Shown one piece after another: positions 10,134 through 17,515 of a DNA stretch of 64,000 nucleotides. A program made the translations under genes and the position numbers. The first letter of the stretch is position 1. The number at the start of each line of letters is the position of its first letter. Origin of the DNA: Marinagarivorans sp. (GTDB lineage Bacteria > Pseudomonadota > Gammaproteobacteria > Pseudomonadales > Cellvibrionaceae); NCBI GenBank assembly GCA_028281865.1, contig JANQJB010000116.1, forward strand, positions 1 to 64,000, read 5' to 3'. Under the pieces are notes generated by a model. It searched no databases, was not told the DNA's origin, and saw nothing but the letters and a program-made list of their open reading frames with translations.

Positions 10134-10230
10134 TTTTACGTCTCAAGTGTTCGTTGTTCATTTATATTGACAAATATTGAATTTATAGGCGTTGACAAGT
10201 GCGTTGCCCGGGCTTTGAGTTTGCTCCTCC

Positions 10231-10258
10231 GTCATCCCGTGCTTGACACGGGATCCAG
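10231..10258 (+). repeat. Palindromic interspersed repeat, copy A
   Basis: A 28-base unit beginning GTCATCCCGTGC and ending CACGGGATCCAG, itself an imperfect palindrome. It pairs with copy B at 10478-10504 in opposite orientation, differing at one base over 27. Repeats of this type are known from many proteobacterial genomes as dispersed, hairpin-forming elements. Confidence 0.85.
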
Positions 10259-10468
10259 TGATCTGTGTATATAAGGTCGGTCTAATTCGGCGGTATGGCG
10301 ATGTTCATAACCAACCAATTGATGAACGCCATATTTTTGCGTGAATCCTTCAACCCAATTTTCTTTATGCAGGTAAACACGTTTAACCAAATCCGAATTC
10401 GCGCCCAGTTACAATGTACCGTTCCGTTTATTCGCCATAATATAAACGTAAAAACCCCTCTCTCTCAT
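10232..10468 (-). pseudogene. Broken GIY-YIG endonuclease gene inside the repeat pair
   Basis: Reading the minus strand from ATG 10468 gives MRERGFYVYIMANKRNGTL, then a TAA stop exactly where the family has Tyr (GTLYIG). In the same frame it continues as LGANSDLVKRVYLHKE and NWVEGFTQKYGVHQLVGYE before losing similarity. This is the one-domain GIY-YIG nuclease family (COG2827), normally about 90-100 residues. The copy has one nonsense change and a shortened C-terminus. The frame runs into repeat copy A, which supplies the last residues and the TGA. The catalytic Arg/Glu region beyond the YE segment is gone. It is inactive as a gene. Confidence 0.8.
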
Positions 10469-10477
10469 CCTTTTCTC

Positions 10478-10504
10478 CTGGATCCCGTGCCAAGCACGGG
10501 ATGA
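10478..10504 (-). repeat. Palindromic interspersed repeat, copy B (inverted)
   Basis: A 27-base unit beginning CTGGATCCCGTGC and ending GCACGGGATGA. It is the reverse complement of copy A with one mismatch and lies ten bases upstream of the nuclease pseudogene start. Together the two copies bracket the pseudogene. Confidence 0.85.
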
Positions 10505-10514
10505 AGTCGAGTGG

Positions 10515-10552
10515 GTTATTAACTTTGCAATAATTATTGCAAAGTTAATAAC
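10515..10552. repeat. Perfect 38-bp palindrome
   Basis: Starting GTTATTAACTTTGCAATAA and continuing as its exact reverse complement, this is a 38-base palindrome with no loop and no mismatch. It is AT-rich and sits 11 bases after repeat copy B. It could be a binding site, a cruciform, a terminator-like hairpin or a mobile-element scar. Confidence 0.95.
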
Positions 10553-10688
10553 AAGCGAAAAACCTGCTTCCAACCTTTGTGTTTCATCCTATCCAAATAT
10601 TTAACTATCGTTATGCAGCTGATATCATGACATACAGAAATTTCCACATTTTCTTAGTGTTTTTCCACCGAGCTTGTTTATACGACTT

Positions 10689-11564
10689 ATGTTTAATTCT
10701 TTTAATCTGTCAAAGTTGGTTTGTTCTTTAGGTTTTATTGCGCTGGCCTTTGCGTGCAAAGGGACTACCCCAAACGGTAGCGGCGGAGAAAAAATGCAAT
10801 CCGACCCAGGTAAAGTAAGCAGTTATTTAAATGATACCGGGGTCCAATTTGCCGGAAATCATCCGCGAACGATTAATATTGATGGCTGTGAAGGTAAAAT
10901 TAATCCGGAAGATGAATGGGTTTTTGGTGAGTCATTTACCCGTTTAGATTTGCCCGGTCAGGACTGTGCTTTTGGCCGAGATAAAAATTCTGCTATTCCC
11001 GAAGACGGGCACGCGGGTTTTCAATTTCAGAAGATCGGTTCCACTGGAGAAAAATTAGAAGCAACTGCCAGCACTTGGTCGTGTGTTGCCGATCTTGTTA
11101 GTGGGCTTATGTGGGAAGTCAAAACTGACGATGGAGGTCTGCATGATCGCGATGATGTTTTTTCGTGGTATAACACGAATAGCCAGAATAATGGCGGTGC
11201 CATTGGCAATTGGAATCGCGGCAGCGAGAATTGTTTTGGGGTTCAGGCGGATAACTCACAGACGTTTTGCAACACACAAAGTTTTGTAACACGTGTTAAT
11301 AATATTGGATTGTGTGGTTACAAAGATTGGCGTATGCCAACGATTTTTGAATTAAATAACTTAACTAATTTTGGGCGCACTGAGCCTGCGATAGATGAGA
11401 AATATTTTCCTAATACACTTTGGGCGCAGTATTGGAGCGATTCGCCACACGCTGCTGGAAATGATATAGCGCGTTTTGTTGAGTTTCGTTTCGGTGTAAG
11501 TGGCAAGGCACACAAAATGGATCAATACCACGTGCGTCTCGTGCGCAAACACTCCAGCCGTTAG
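10689..11564 (+). CDS. DUF1566 (Lcl C-terminal) lipoprotein
   Basis: A predicted outer-surface or periplasmic lipoprotein of about 291 residues. The N-terminus is a signal peptide ending in a lipobox (LAFAC), followed by a short Gly/Ser-rich linker. The C-terminal half is a DUF1566 domain: DLVSGLMWEVK, then the WN/NW-rich segment, then YKDWRMPTIFELNNL and WSDSPHA, and ending YHVRLVRK. The domain is common in secreted proteins of marine bacteria but its activity is unknown. An in-frame TTG at 10674 would add five residues; ATG 10689 is preferred. The next gene has the same domain, so the two may be a local duplication. Confidence 0.85.
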   Translation: MFNSFNLSKLVCSLGFIALAFACKGTTPNGSGGEKMQSDPGKVSSYLNDTGVQFAGNHPRTINIDGCEGKINPEDEWVFGESFTRLDLPGQDCAFGRDKNSAIPEDGHAGFQFQKIGSTGEKLEATASTWSCVADLVSGLMWEVKTDDGGLHDRDDVFSWYNTNSQNNGGAIGNWNRGSENCFGVQADNSQTFCNTQSFVTRVNNIGLCGYKDWRMPTIFELNNLTNFGRTEPAIDEKYFPNTLWAQYWSDSPHAAGNDIARFVEFRFGVSGKAHKMDQYHVRLVRKHSSR

Positions 11565-11744
11565 TGCCTCCGCTGAAATAAGTCGTGAGGTCGTGTCCTG
11601 GATAGTACGTTTAGTTGCTGGCCAGGTTCAAATAAACGCGCGAAGCAAAGTGTTTAATATTTGTGTGTCAAACCGTTTGAAACTGTGAAAGGTTAACGCT
11701 CATTCCGCTGTCAATTGAGCAACGCTTAAAGAAATTTTTAAAAG

Positions 11745-11774
11745 ATGTCGAGAAATTTAACGTCGAGAAATTTA
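11745..11774 (+). repeat. Two-copy 15-bp tandem duplication at the start of the next gene
   Basis: The unit TCGAGAAATTTAAC (preceded by G in the second copy) occurs twice back to back, giving a 15-base period. It lies between two alternative in-frame ATG codons at 11745 and 11778. The second GAGAAA is placed well as a ribosome site for the ATG at 11778. Confidence 0.85.
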
Positions 11775-11777
11775 ACA

Positions 11778-12296
11778 ATGGCATATAGGTTTATCTTAAT
11801 TTTGGTTTTGCCGATTCTTTGTCAACATGCGCGGGCCGAGCAATTTTGTGCGCTGGAATCGATTGCGGCGGTTACTGGCTTAGAGAGGTTTGAAATAAAC
11901 GAAAATGTTGCCAGCGATAAGCACACAGGCTTGATGTGGCGACGTTGTTTTGAGGGAATGAGCGGCGACAATTGTGAACAGGGGCAACCGCTGCAACTGT
12001 CATGGCCAAGTGCGCTGCATTACGCCGACACTATCAATAAACAAAATGCGTATAAGCCTTACAAAAATTGGCGTCTAGCAAACGTCAAGGAACTTCTCTC
12101 TATTGGTGAGCTTCAATGTGTCCGTCCCGCTTTGGATTTAAATATTTTTCCTAATGCCCCATCAGGCCGAACTTGGAGTTCTTCTCCGTACCGTTTTTAT
12201 CCGCATTATTCTTGGTTTGTCGATTTCTCCGAGTTAGTAAGCGACCATATTGCTCGTCATGAAAAGAATTTCATCTTGCTTGTGCGCGATTTGTAA
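11778..12296 (+). CDS. DUF1566-containing exported protein
   Basis: A small exported protein of about 172 residues. From ATG 11778 it starts with a clean signal peptide (MAYRFILILVLPILCQHARA, cleavage before EQF). The rest is a single DUF1566 domain: DKHTGLMWRRC, YKNWRLANVKELLSI, RTWSSSPY and the terminal LLVRDL. An upstream in-frame ATG at 11745 exists, but it would add 11 residues before the signal peptide and comes from a tandem duplication, so 11778 is preferred. Four or more cysteines suggest disulfides in the periplasm. It follows a larger DUF1566 lipoprotein, 213 bases away, with no clear terminator between. Confidence 0.85.
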   Translation: MAYRFILILVLPILCQHARAEQFCALESIAAVTGLERFEINENVASDKHTGLMWRRCFEGMSGDNCEQGQPLQLSWPSALHYADTINKQNAYKPYKNWRLANVKELLSIGELQCVRPALDLNIFPNAPSGRTWSSSPYRFYPHYSWFVDFSELVSDHIARHEKNFILLVRDL

Positions 12297-13046
12297 TAAG
12301 TTGCCTTCTGTTTTGGAATAAGTCGTTTCCTGTCGAAATCATTTAAATTCGCTTGAATATCTTACTGATTTATGTACGCATTAATGTATTTATTGTGTGG
12401 TTGTCAATTTTTATCAAAAAATGCTTATCAATTTCTCTAAATGTGACTATAGTCTCCCGCTCTTTTTTTTACATTAGCTAGGATCTTTGGTGCGTGTGAA
12501 AATAAGTTACACAGCTCTTAAACCTATTGGTTTAATCAGTTGTGTTCAACTTCGATCAAAGTCGTTCAGATAGAATGACTTTCGCTGGCAACACAATAAT
12601 GATGCCTTTTCACTCATACTTACACATACGATCGGCCTGCTTCGTCGCGGGTTAGATTAAGAAAAATTATGTAAGTAAGCGTAATAAGAGAGCATAACGA
12701 GCTAGGTGGGTAGATAGCGTAGTTAGGCTGCTTGGTTATTAGTTTGGCTAAGTGGGTAGATAGCTCTCACGCTTGAACGCTAAAAGCGAATATGTCGAGT
12801 CTGGTACAACTTGACGTGAGTGATAGAACGGCAAACTTTTATTGTTAGAGGATAAGAGGACGAAGTTCCTCCAAAATCGGCAAATAGAGTTCAACAAGCC
12901 AGCAGCTTTGACAAGACTTTACGGAGTGTAACAAACCTGGGGAACCATTAAGGTGGGCATTTGAGGCGGATGAACCCCGGAAATACACAATAAGTTTGTC
13001 AGCATTTAACCCAAAAAATGAACTCGAAATCAGGTTAATAGAGAAT
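12297..13046 (+). other. Long non-coding leader before the DUF1592 gene
   Basis: About 750 bases without a supported gene precede the DUF1592 gene. Visible structure includes a 17-base direct repeat with one mismatch (GCTAGGTGGGTAGATAG at 12701-12717 and GCTAAGTGGGTAGATAG at 12747-12763). A small GAGGA/TCCTC hairpin lies near 12855-12870. A possible stem pairs CTGGGG near 12940 with CCCCGG near 12975. I tested it by eye against the cyclic di-GMP-I riboswitch pattern and found no match. Confidence 0.4.
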
Positions 13047-15686
13047 ATGTTATTGACTCAGTTAATTAGTGGACGAGCCACGGCCTATCGTATCGTAGGT
13101 GTGGCGATGTTCTTAGGACTCAGCGCTTGTGGAGGCTCGACGCAGATCGAGGACCCAAGCCCATCATCTTCAAGCTCGTCGAGCAGTTCCTCGTCAAGCA
13201 CGTCGAGTAGCAGTTCGAGCTCTTCATCGAGTTCGTCTAGCTCGTCATCCAGTAGCTCCAGTTCTTCGTCTAGCTCGTCATCCAGTTCGAGTTCTTCGTC
13301 GAGTTCTGGTAATCCTGCGTTGGAGAAGCTTACATGCACGGTTGGCAATATTGCGAAGTACCCGGGAGGGTTCAACCTAAACGGCCTTTCTATTGAAAAT
13401 ACCGGCCCTACCGCAGTGTCGGGTTGGGAAGTGAATGTAGATTTTGGTGCTACCATCCAAAATATCGAATACTTCAACGGCTTGCGCAACGGAGACTCTC
13501 AAACAAATGAAGGCTCCATGGTTGTTATTACCGGCGGAGACATCGGCATAGGGCAATCACTATCGCTGGGCTTTGGTGGCAAAGTAGACGGTGATGTCGA
13601 GGGTGATCCCAGCTGCATTGTTGTGGGTGGCAGCAATAGTTCAAGCTCCTCCTCAAGCAGCAGTTCGAGCTCGTCTTCCAGCAGCAGTAGCTCGGGTAAC
13701 ACAGGGCCTACAGCGGCTGATCGCGGCAAAGAAACATGGCTGGTAAGTTGTCAGTTGTCAGGTTGTCATGACTCTATCGAAGACCCGGCCTTTTACTCCT
13801 CTGAAATGACTGAGGATAACTTTGCTGAAGTACAAGTTTTCGATCTCGATCGCTTAATTGAATATATTGATAGTGACATGCCGAAGCTTAACCCGACGGC
13901 GTGCACCGGTGATTGTGCCAGTGATCTGATGGCTTACATTGCTAGCCACCGCACGTTACCAATCGATACCGGCAAAATTCCGGGTGACATAGTGCAAGGT
14001 GGTATTGATTATCCGCCCGAAGCACTCAGCTGTGCACCTGGAATCAACGCGTACGGAAATCGCACCCTGCGCCGCCTGACACGTGAGCAATTCCAGAGCA
14101 GCGTGCGCGATTTGCTTGGTGTAACGATCGATGTCACTGTCGACCTCCCGCCTGATTCACAAGTGGGTTCATTTAAGAACAATACGCTCTCAAGTGTACT
14201 CAATGCGGATTACAGCTCTTATCTTACAGCGGCGGATAAAGTGGCCGACTGGGTCGCGGACGACAATTTCAGCAGGGCAGTGTCTTGCGGCAACAACTTT
14301 AATCAAGCGTGTGCTGATAGCTTCATTGACGATTTCGCTTGGAAGCTCTTCCGTCGCACATTGACCAATGAAGAAAAAGGCATCTACCGTCCAATTGCTC
14401 GTGGTATGGAGACTGACAACGGCGATGTCAAAGAAGGTATGAAGACTGCCTTGGCAATTATGCTCTCTTCACCACAGTTTATTTACCGCCATGAAATAGG
14501 TGATCCAGCCAATGTCGGCGGACAAAATGTCTATCAGCTATCGCCGTTCGAGCTTGCGACGTTCTTGAGCTACACCTACACCGGTTCTTCACCAGACCTC
14601 GATCTACTTGAAGCCGCGAGAGACGGTGAGCTAGCGAGTACTGCGCAAATTCAAGCTCAAACAGCGCGGATGCTTAATGGCGACATGGCCGAAACGCTAC
14701 TCAAGGGCTTGGTTGTGGATTGGCTGACGATCAACGACATCAGCTTGCGGGATAAAGACGACAATCTTTTCCCCAATTTTGATGAAATAGCACCGTTGAT
14801 GAAACGAGAAATCGAAGAAGTTTTTGCGAACGTTATGCTTGATCCAGCGGAGAGCTACAACTCCATATATAACGCCGATTATACGTTTGCTAACGCGCGT
14901 TTAGCTCAGCACTATGGCTTGAGTGGGGTTAGCGGTAACAACTTTGTGAAGGTGGATACGACAAATCGCGGAGGCCTGCTACTTAGTGGAGCCTTCCTCG
15001 CGTTGCATGGCGACGAAAAAGAAGCATCGCCTATTCGTCGTGCCACTTATGTGCGTCAGCACCTACTGTGCCAGGATATTCCTCCACCGCCAAATGGCGT
15101 CGACACAGATCGCTCGAATAAAGCTGGAGCGCTGGGTGAATTCCTTAGAGCGCCTACCACCACTAACCGCGCTCGCAACCAGCGTCTGACCGAAAATGGC
15201 ACCTGTCGCAAGTGTCATAATGAAGTCATTAACCCACTCGGTTTTGGGCTTGAGGATTACGATACCGTCGGGAATTTCCGAACCGAAGATGCCAATGGCA
15301 ACATGATTAACGCTGCCGGTGCTGTTTATTCTCCATTCCTGCAACTGCAATTTGCAACCGACCCAGAACGCGATCGCACTAACGTAAGCTTTAGTGGTGG
15401 TAAAGGTCTCGCTCAACTGCTGACTGATGGTGAAAATGTTTCTGACCTAGCGAAAAACTGCTTGTCGATGCAAGTGATGAGTTTTGCTACAGGTATTAAC
15501 GTTGCCTCAATCGCATTCTCTGAAAAAGAAGGTTTGACTCGTTTAGCCGACGACGAGCAGGCCGGTTATCGCTGTGACGTATTGGATATGTCCAATACTT
15601 TATCGTCTGAAAGCCCGCGCGCGATGCTCCAGAGCCTCGGTACTCTGGATAGCATTCGCTACCGTAAACCATGGGTGCGCCAATAG
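13047..15686 (+). CDS. DUF1592/DUF1588-type c-haem lipoprotein with poly-Ser linkers and CBM2-like domain
   Basis: An exported lipoprotein of about 879 residues. From ATG 13047 the signal peptide ends LGLSACGG (lipobox). Two poly-Ser linkers (about residues 40-88 and 195-218) flank a domain resembling CBM2: it has one Cys near each end, GFNLNGLSIENTGPTAVSGW, and a GQSLSLGFGG-like segment. A short cytochrome-like segment follows with an atypical CX4CH (C235-H241). The rest is the DUF1587/1595/1592/1588/1585 series first seen in planctomycetes, including TLRRLTREQFQSSVRDLLG, SPQFIYRHE, the CRKCHNEVINPLGFGLEDYD haem motif near residue 720, and the C-terminal DUF1585. An in-frame TTG at 12996 is a weaker start. 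It is followed by its usual partner, a DUF1552 gene. An oxidative role on polysaccharide is only inferred. Confidence 0.85.
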   Translation: MLLTQLISGRATAYRIVGVAMFLGLSACGGSTQIEDPSPSSSSSSSSSSSSTSSSSSSSSSSSSSSSSSSSSSSSSSSSSSSSSSSSGNPALEKLTCTVGNIAKYPGGFNLNGLSIENTGPTAVSGWEVNVDFGATIQNIEYFNGLRNGDSQTNEGSMVVITGGDIGIGQSLSLGFGGKVDGDVEGDPSCIVVGGSNSSSSSSSSSSSSSSSSSSSGNTGPTAADRGKETWLVSCQLSGCHDSIEDPAFYSSEMTEDNFAEVQVFDLDRLIEYIDSDMPKLNPTACTGDCASDLMAYIASHRTLPIDTGKIPGDIVQGGIDYPPEALSCAPGINAYGNRTLRRLTREQFQSSVRDLLGVTIDVTVDLPPDSQVGSFKNNTLSSVLNADYSSYLTAADKVADWVADDNFSRAVSCGNNFNQACADSFIDDFAWKLFRRTLTNEEKGIYRPIARGMETDNGDVKEGMKTALAIMLSSPQFIYRHEIGDPANVGGQNVYQLSPFELATFLSYTYTGSSPDLDLLEAARDGELASTAQIQAQTARMLNGDMAETLLKGLVVDWLTINDISLRDKDDNLFPNFDEIAPLMKREIEEVFANVMLDPAESYNSIYNADYTFANARLAQHYGLSGVSGNNFVKVDTTNRGGLLLSGAFLALHGDEKEASPIRRATYVRQHLLCQDIPPPPNGVDTDRSNKAGALGEFLRAPTTTNRARNQRLTENGTCRKCHNEVINPLGFGLEDYDTVGNFRTEDANGNMINAAGAVYSPFLQLQFATDPERDRTNVSFSGGKGLAQLLTDGENVSDLAKNCLSMQVMSFATGINVASIAFSEKEGLTRLADDEQAGYRCDVLDMSNTLSSESPRAMLQSLGTLDSIRYRKPWVRQ

Positions 15687-15742
15687 GCGCCGAACTAGCA
15701 GCTAAATTTAAGTTGCAGCACGATAAAATTAGGTAACAGATT

Positions 15743-17050
15743 ATGAGAATTAGATACAAAAACCGCTTCGAAAAAGAAAGACGTGATTTTCTGAAGACAC
15801 TAGCCGCTACTGGCTTATCACCCAAATTGGTAGGCTCTTGCGGCCTGGTAAGCGGAATGTTAATGGCGCGTGTCACAGAGGCGCAGCAGCGACCCAATAA
15901 GTGTCTAACGCTACTATTGACCGGCGGTACTTTGGACCCGTGGTGGAGGCCGAGTTCTGGGCTGAATTTGCCTGTTAACTCCAAGCCCTATGAGCCTGTC
16001 AAAAATCAGATGAATTTTATTGCCGGCGGTGAGATCCTCAACGGGGGTCACGGTGCTATGGCGCGTTATTTCGGCCATGAATTTAATCGCGATAGCTTCG
16101 ATGTGAATATTGGACGTACCATCGGCGCTAACTACCCTCTGATGTATTTTAATTTGGGTGTCAAAACTAACGGGGACGACAGTACAGCTGAGCGTCCAGA
16201 TAAACCTCATGCGCCGATCAAGAAGGCCTCAGTCATTACTCAGCCTGCTTCCGCTCTATCACGTCTGAATAGCGCCGGTGGTGGCGGAGGCGGCGGTGGT
16301 GGTGGCGGAGGCGGCGGTAGTGATTCGTCCTCTCGACAAGCCTATGTCGACGCGCATCGTACAGCACTCGAAGCATTGCGTACCAAGCTGGGCCAGCACG
16401 AAGCGTATAAATTAGATTCGCACTTGGCTGCCATTGAAGACTTAGAAAGTCGTCTTTCTTCAGGTGGCAACAATAATAATCCGCCGCCAGCTGCATCGTG
16501 TGGCTCGATTAGATTGCCTGGTGGATTAGGTGGTCGCAATGATTTTGAGAAAGACGCTTATGCTCAGATAGAAATTGCCTTGCTGGCGTTGCGCTGCAAT
16601 GTCACAGCTTCAGCATCGCTAATTTTCGGTGAGGACCAGCACAAGTATGTTGTGCCAGGCTTTGGTGGTGCCAAGCACGCTACTCACCATCAGGTTGGGC
16701 GTAACTTAAATGTTCCTGGCGGTGGGACCTCTAGTACAGAATATCGCGATACGACAACCTATATGCATGAGCTTATTGCGCGCACAATTAAGCGAGCCGA
16801 TGATGAAAACATGCTTGGTTCGACGATAATTACGCAAATATCCGATATGGGTGATGCGCAAGACCATAAAAACACGAATGCGCCGATGTCTATCTCCGGT
16901 GGTGGCAGCGCAGTGAGGAAAGGAAGATTGACCGTTGCCAATGGTTCATCAAATTTCGACGTGTTTGAGACTGTGTCGCAAATTATGGGGGCGGATGAAA
17001 GCCCAGATTATCAGAAGTATGGCTCGCCGATTTCGGGGGTTTCTGCTTAA
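15743..17050 (+). CDS. DUF1552 protein with twin-arginine signal
   Basis: A 435-residue exported protein of the DUF1552 family, which normally sits beside DUF1592 genes as here (56-base gap, probably one operon). The N-terminus has a Tat-type motif, ERRDFLKTLAATG, then a hydrophobic segment, which suggests export in the folded state, possibly with a cofactor. Family segments include LLTGGTLDPWW, GGHGAMARYF, NLGVKT and SQIMGADESP. A run of 14 glycines, encoded at 16277-16318 by a twice-repeated 18-base unit, marks a flexible linker before the segment AYVDAHRTALEALRTKLGQHEAYKLD. Its biochemical role is unknown. Confidence 0.88.
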   Translation: MRIRYKNRFEKERRDFLKTLAATGLSPKLVGSCGLVSGMLMARVTEAQQRPNKCLTLLLTGGTLDPWWRPSSGLNLPVNSKPYEPVKNQMNFIAGGEILNGGHGAMARYFGHEFNRDSFDVNIGRTIGANYPLMYFNLGVKTNGDDSTAERPDKPHAPIKKASVITQPASALSRLNSAGGGGGGGGGGGGGGSDSSSRQAYVDAHRTALEALRTKLGQHEAYKLDSHLAAIEDLESRLSSGGNNNNPPPAASCGSIRLPGGLGGRNDFEKDAYAQIEIALLALRCNVTASASLIFGEDQHKYVVPGFGGAKHATHHQVGRNLNVPGGGTSSTEYRDTTTYMHELIARTIKRADDENMLGSTIITQISDMGDAQDHKNTNAPMSISGGGSAVRKGRLTVANGSSNFDVFETVSQIMGADESPDYQKYGSPISGVSA

Positions 17051-17077
17051 TCGCTTCGTTTGTAATTCGTTTGATAG

Positions 17078-17112
17078 AAAGCTCATCGGTTTAAAGTCGA
17101 TGAGCTTTTTTT
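17078..17112 (+). terminator. Rho-independent terminator after the DUF1592/DUF1552 pair
   Basis: An 11-base perfect stem (AAAGCTCATCG / CGATGAGCTTT) with a nine-base loop is followed by a run of T residues. It is placed 28 bases after the DUF1552 stop codon. Confidence 0.92.
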
Positions 17113-17200
17113 GTGTAAAAGCTATTGCTAACGGGTTGAGGTAAATCAAAGCCAATTCCTGCTCAATCAACAATAATCTAAGCAAATTGAGGAGGCGAAT

Positions 17201-17449
17201 ATGATAGAAAATCACAGCTTGGCTAACGAATTTCCAGAATACAAACAGCAAATACATCAATTAAAAACCCACGATAATCATTTCCGTCGTTTGTTCGAAG
17301 ATTACAATAACGTAGAACACGAGGTTCATCGAATCGAAACGGGTGCAGAGAATACCAGTGATGATTACCTCGAAGAGCTCAAGAAAAAGCGCTTGCATCT
17401 TAAAGACACGCTATGTGCTATGCTAAAAAGCGAAGCTGCTAAAGCATAA
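17201..17449 (+). CDS. DUF465/YdcH-like small protein
   Basis: An 82-residue, all-helical, charged cytoplasmic protein of the DUF465 (YdcH) family. It has the family pattern: an N-terminal FPEYKQQIHQLK helix, then D-x-H-F-x-R-L-F-E-x-Y, then a second helix ending in LKKKRLHLKDTLCAML. The function of the family is not known. GGAGG lies six bases before ATG 17201, a strong ribosome site. It is 66 bases upstream of the GCS2-like gene and could share its transcript. Confidence 0.9.
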   Translation: MIENHSLANEFPEYKQQIHQLKTHDNHFRRLFEDYNNVEHEVHRIETGAENTSDDYLEELKKKRLHLKDTLCAMLKSEAAKA

Positions 17450-17515
17450 CCTTTATTAATTACTTCCTATCGTTTACCTTGGGGAAAAGCAAAGCTTCCC
17501 TGAGGTATTATTTTT

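Noticed and set aside
10295-10504. Plus-strand open frame of 69 codons in the repeat island
   Set aside because: It is antisense to the GIY-YIG remnant, whose minus-strand frame matches a known protein family; the plus frame has no such match.
12820-12990. Cyclic di-GMP-type riboswitch
   Set aside because: A GGCAAA-like string appears, but the conserved core order and paired elements of that class are not present.
13085-13489. Minus-strand frame rich in Leu, Glu and Asp
   Set aside because: It is the shadow of the poly-serine codons on the plus strand, which read as Glu/Leu/Asp in reverse.
16277-16318. Phase-variable glycine tract
   Set aside because: The repeat unit is a multiple of three bases, so slippage would change length and not switch the DUF1552 gene off.
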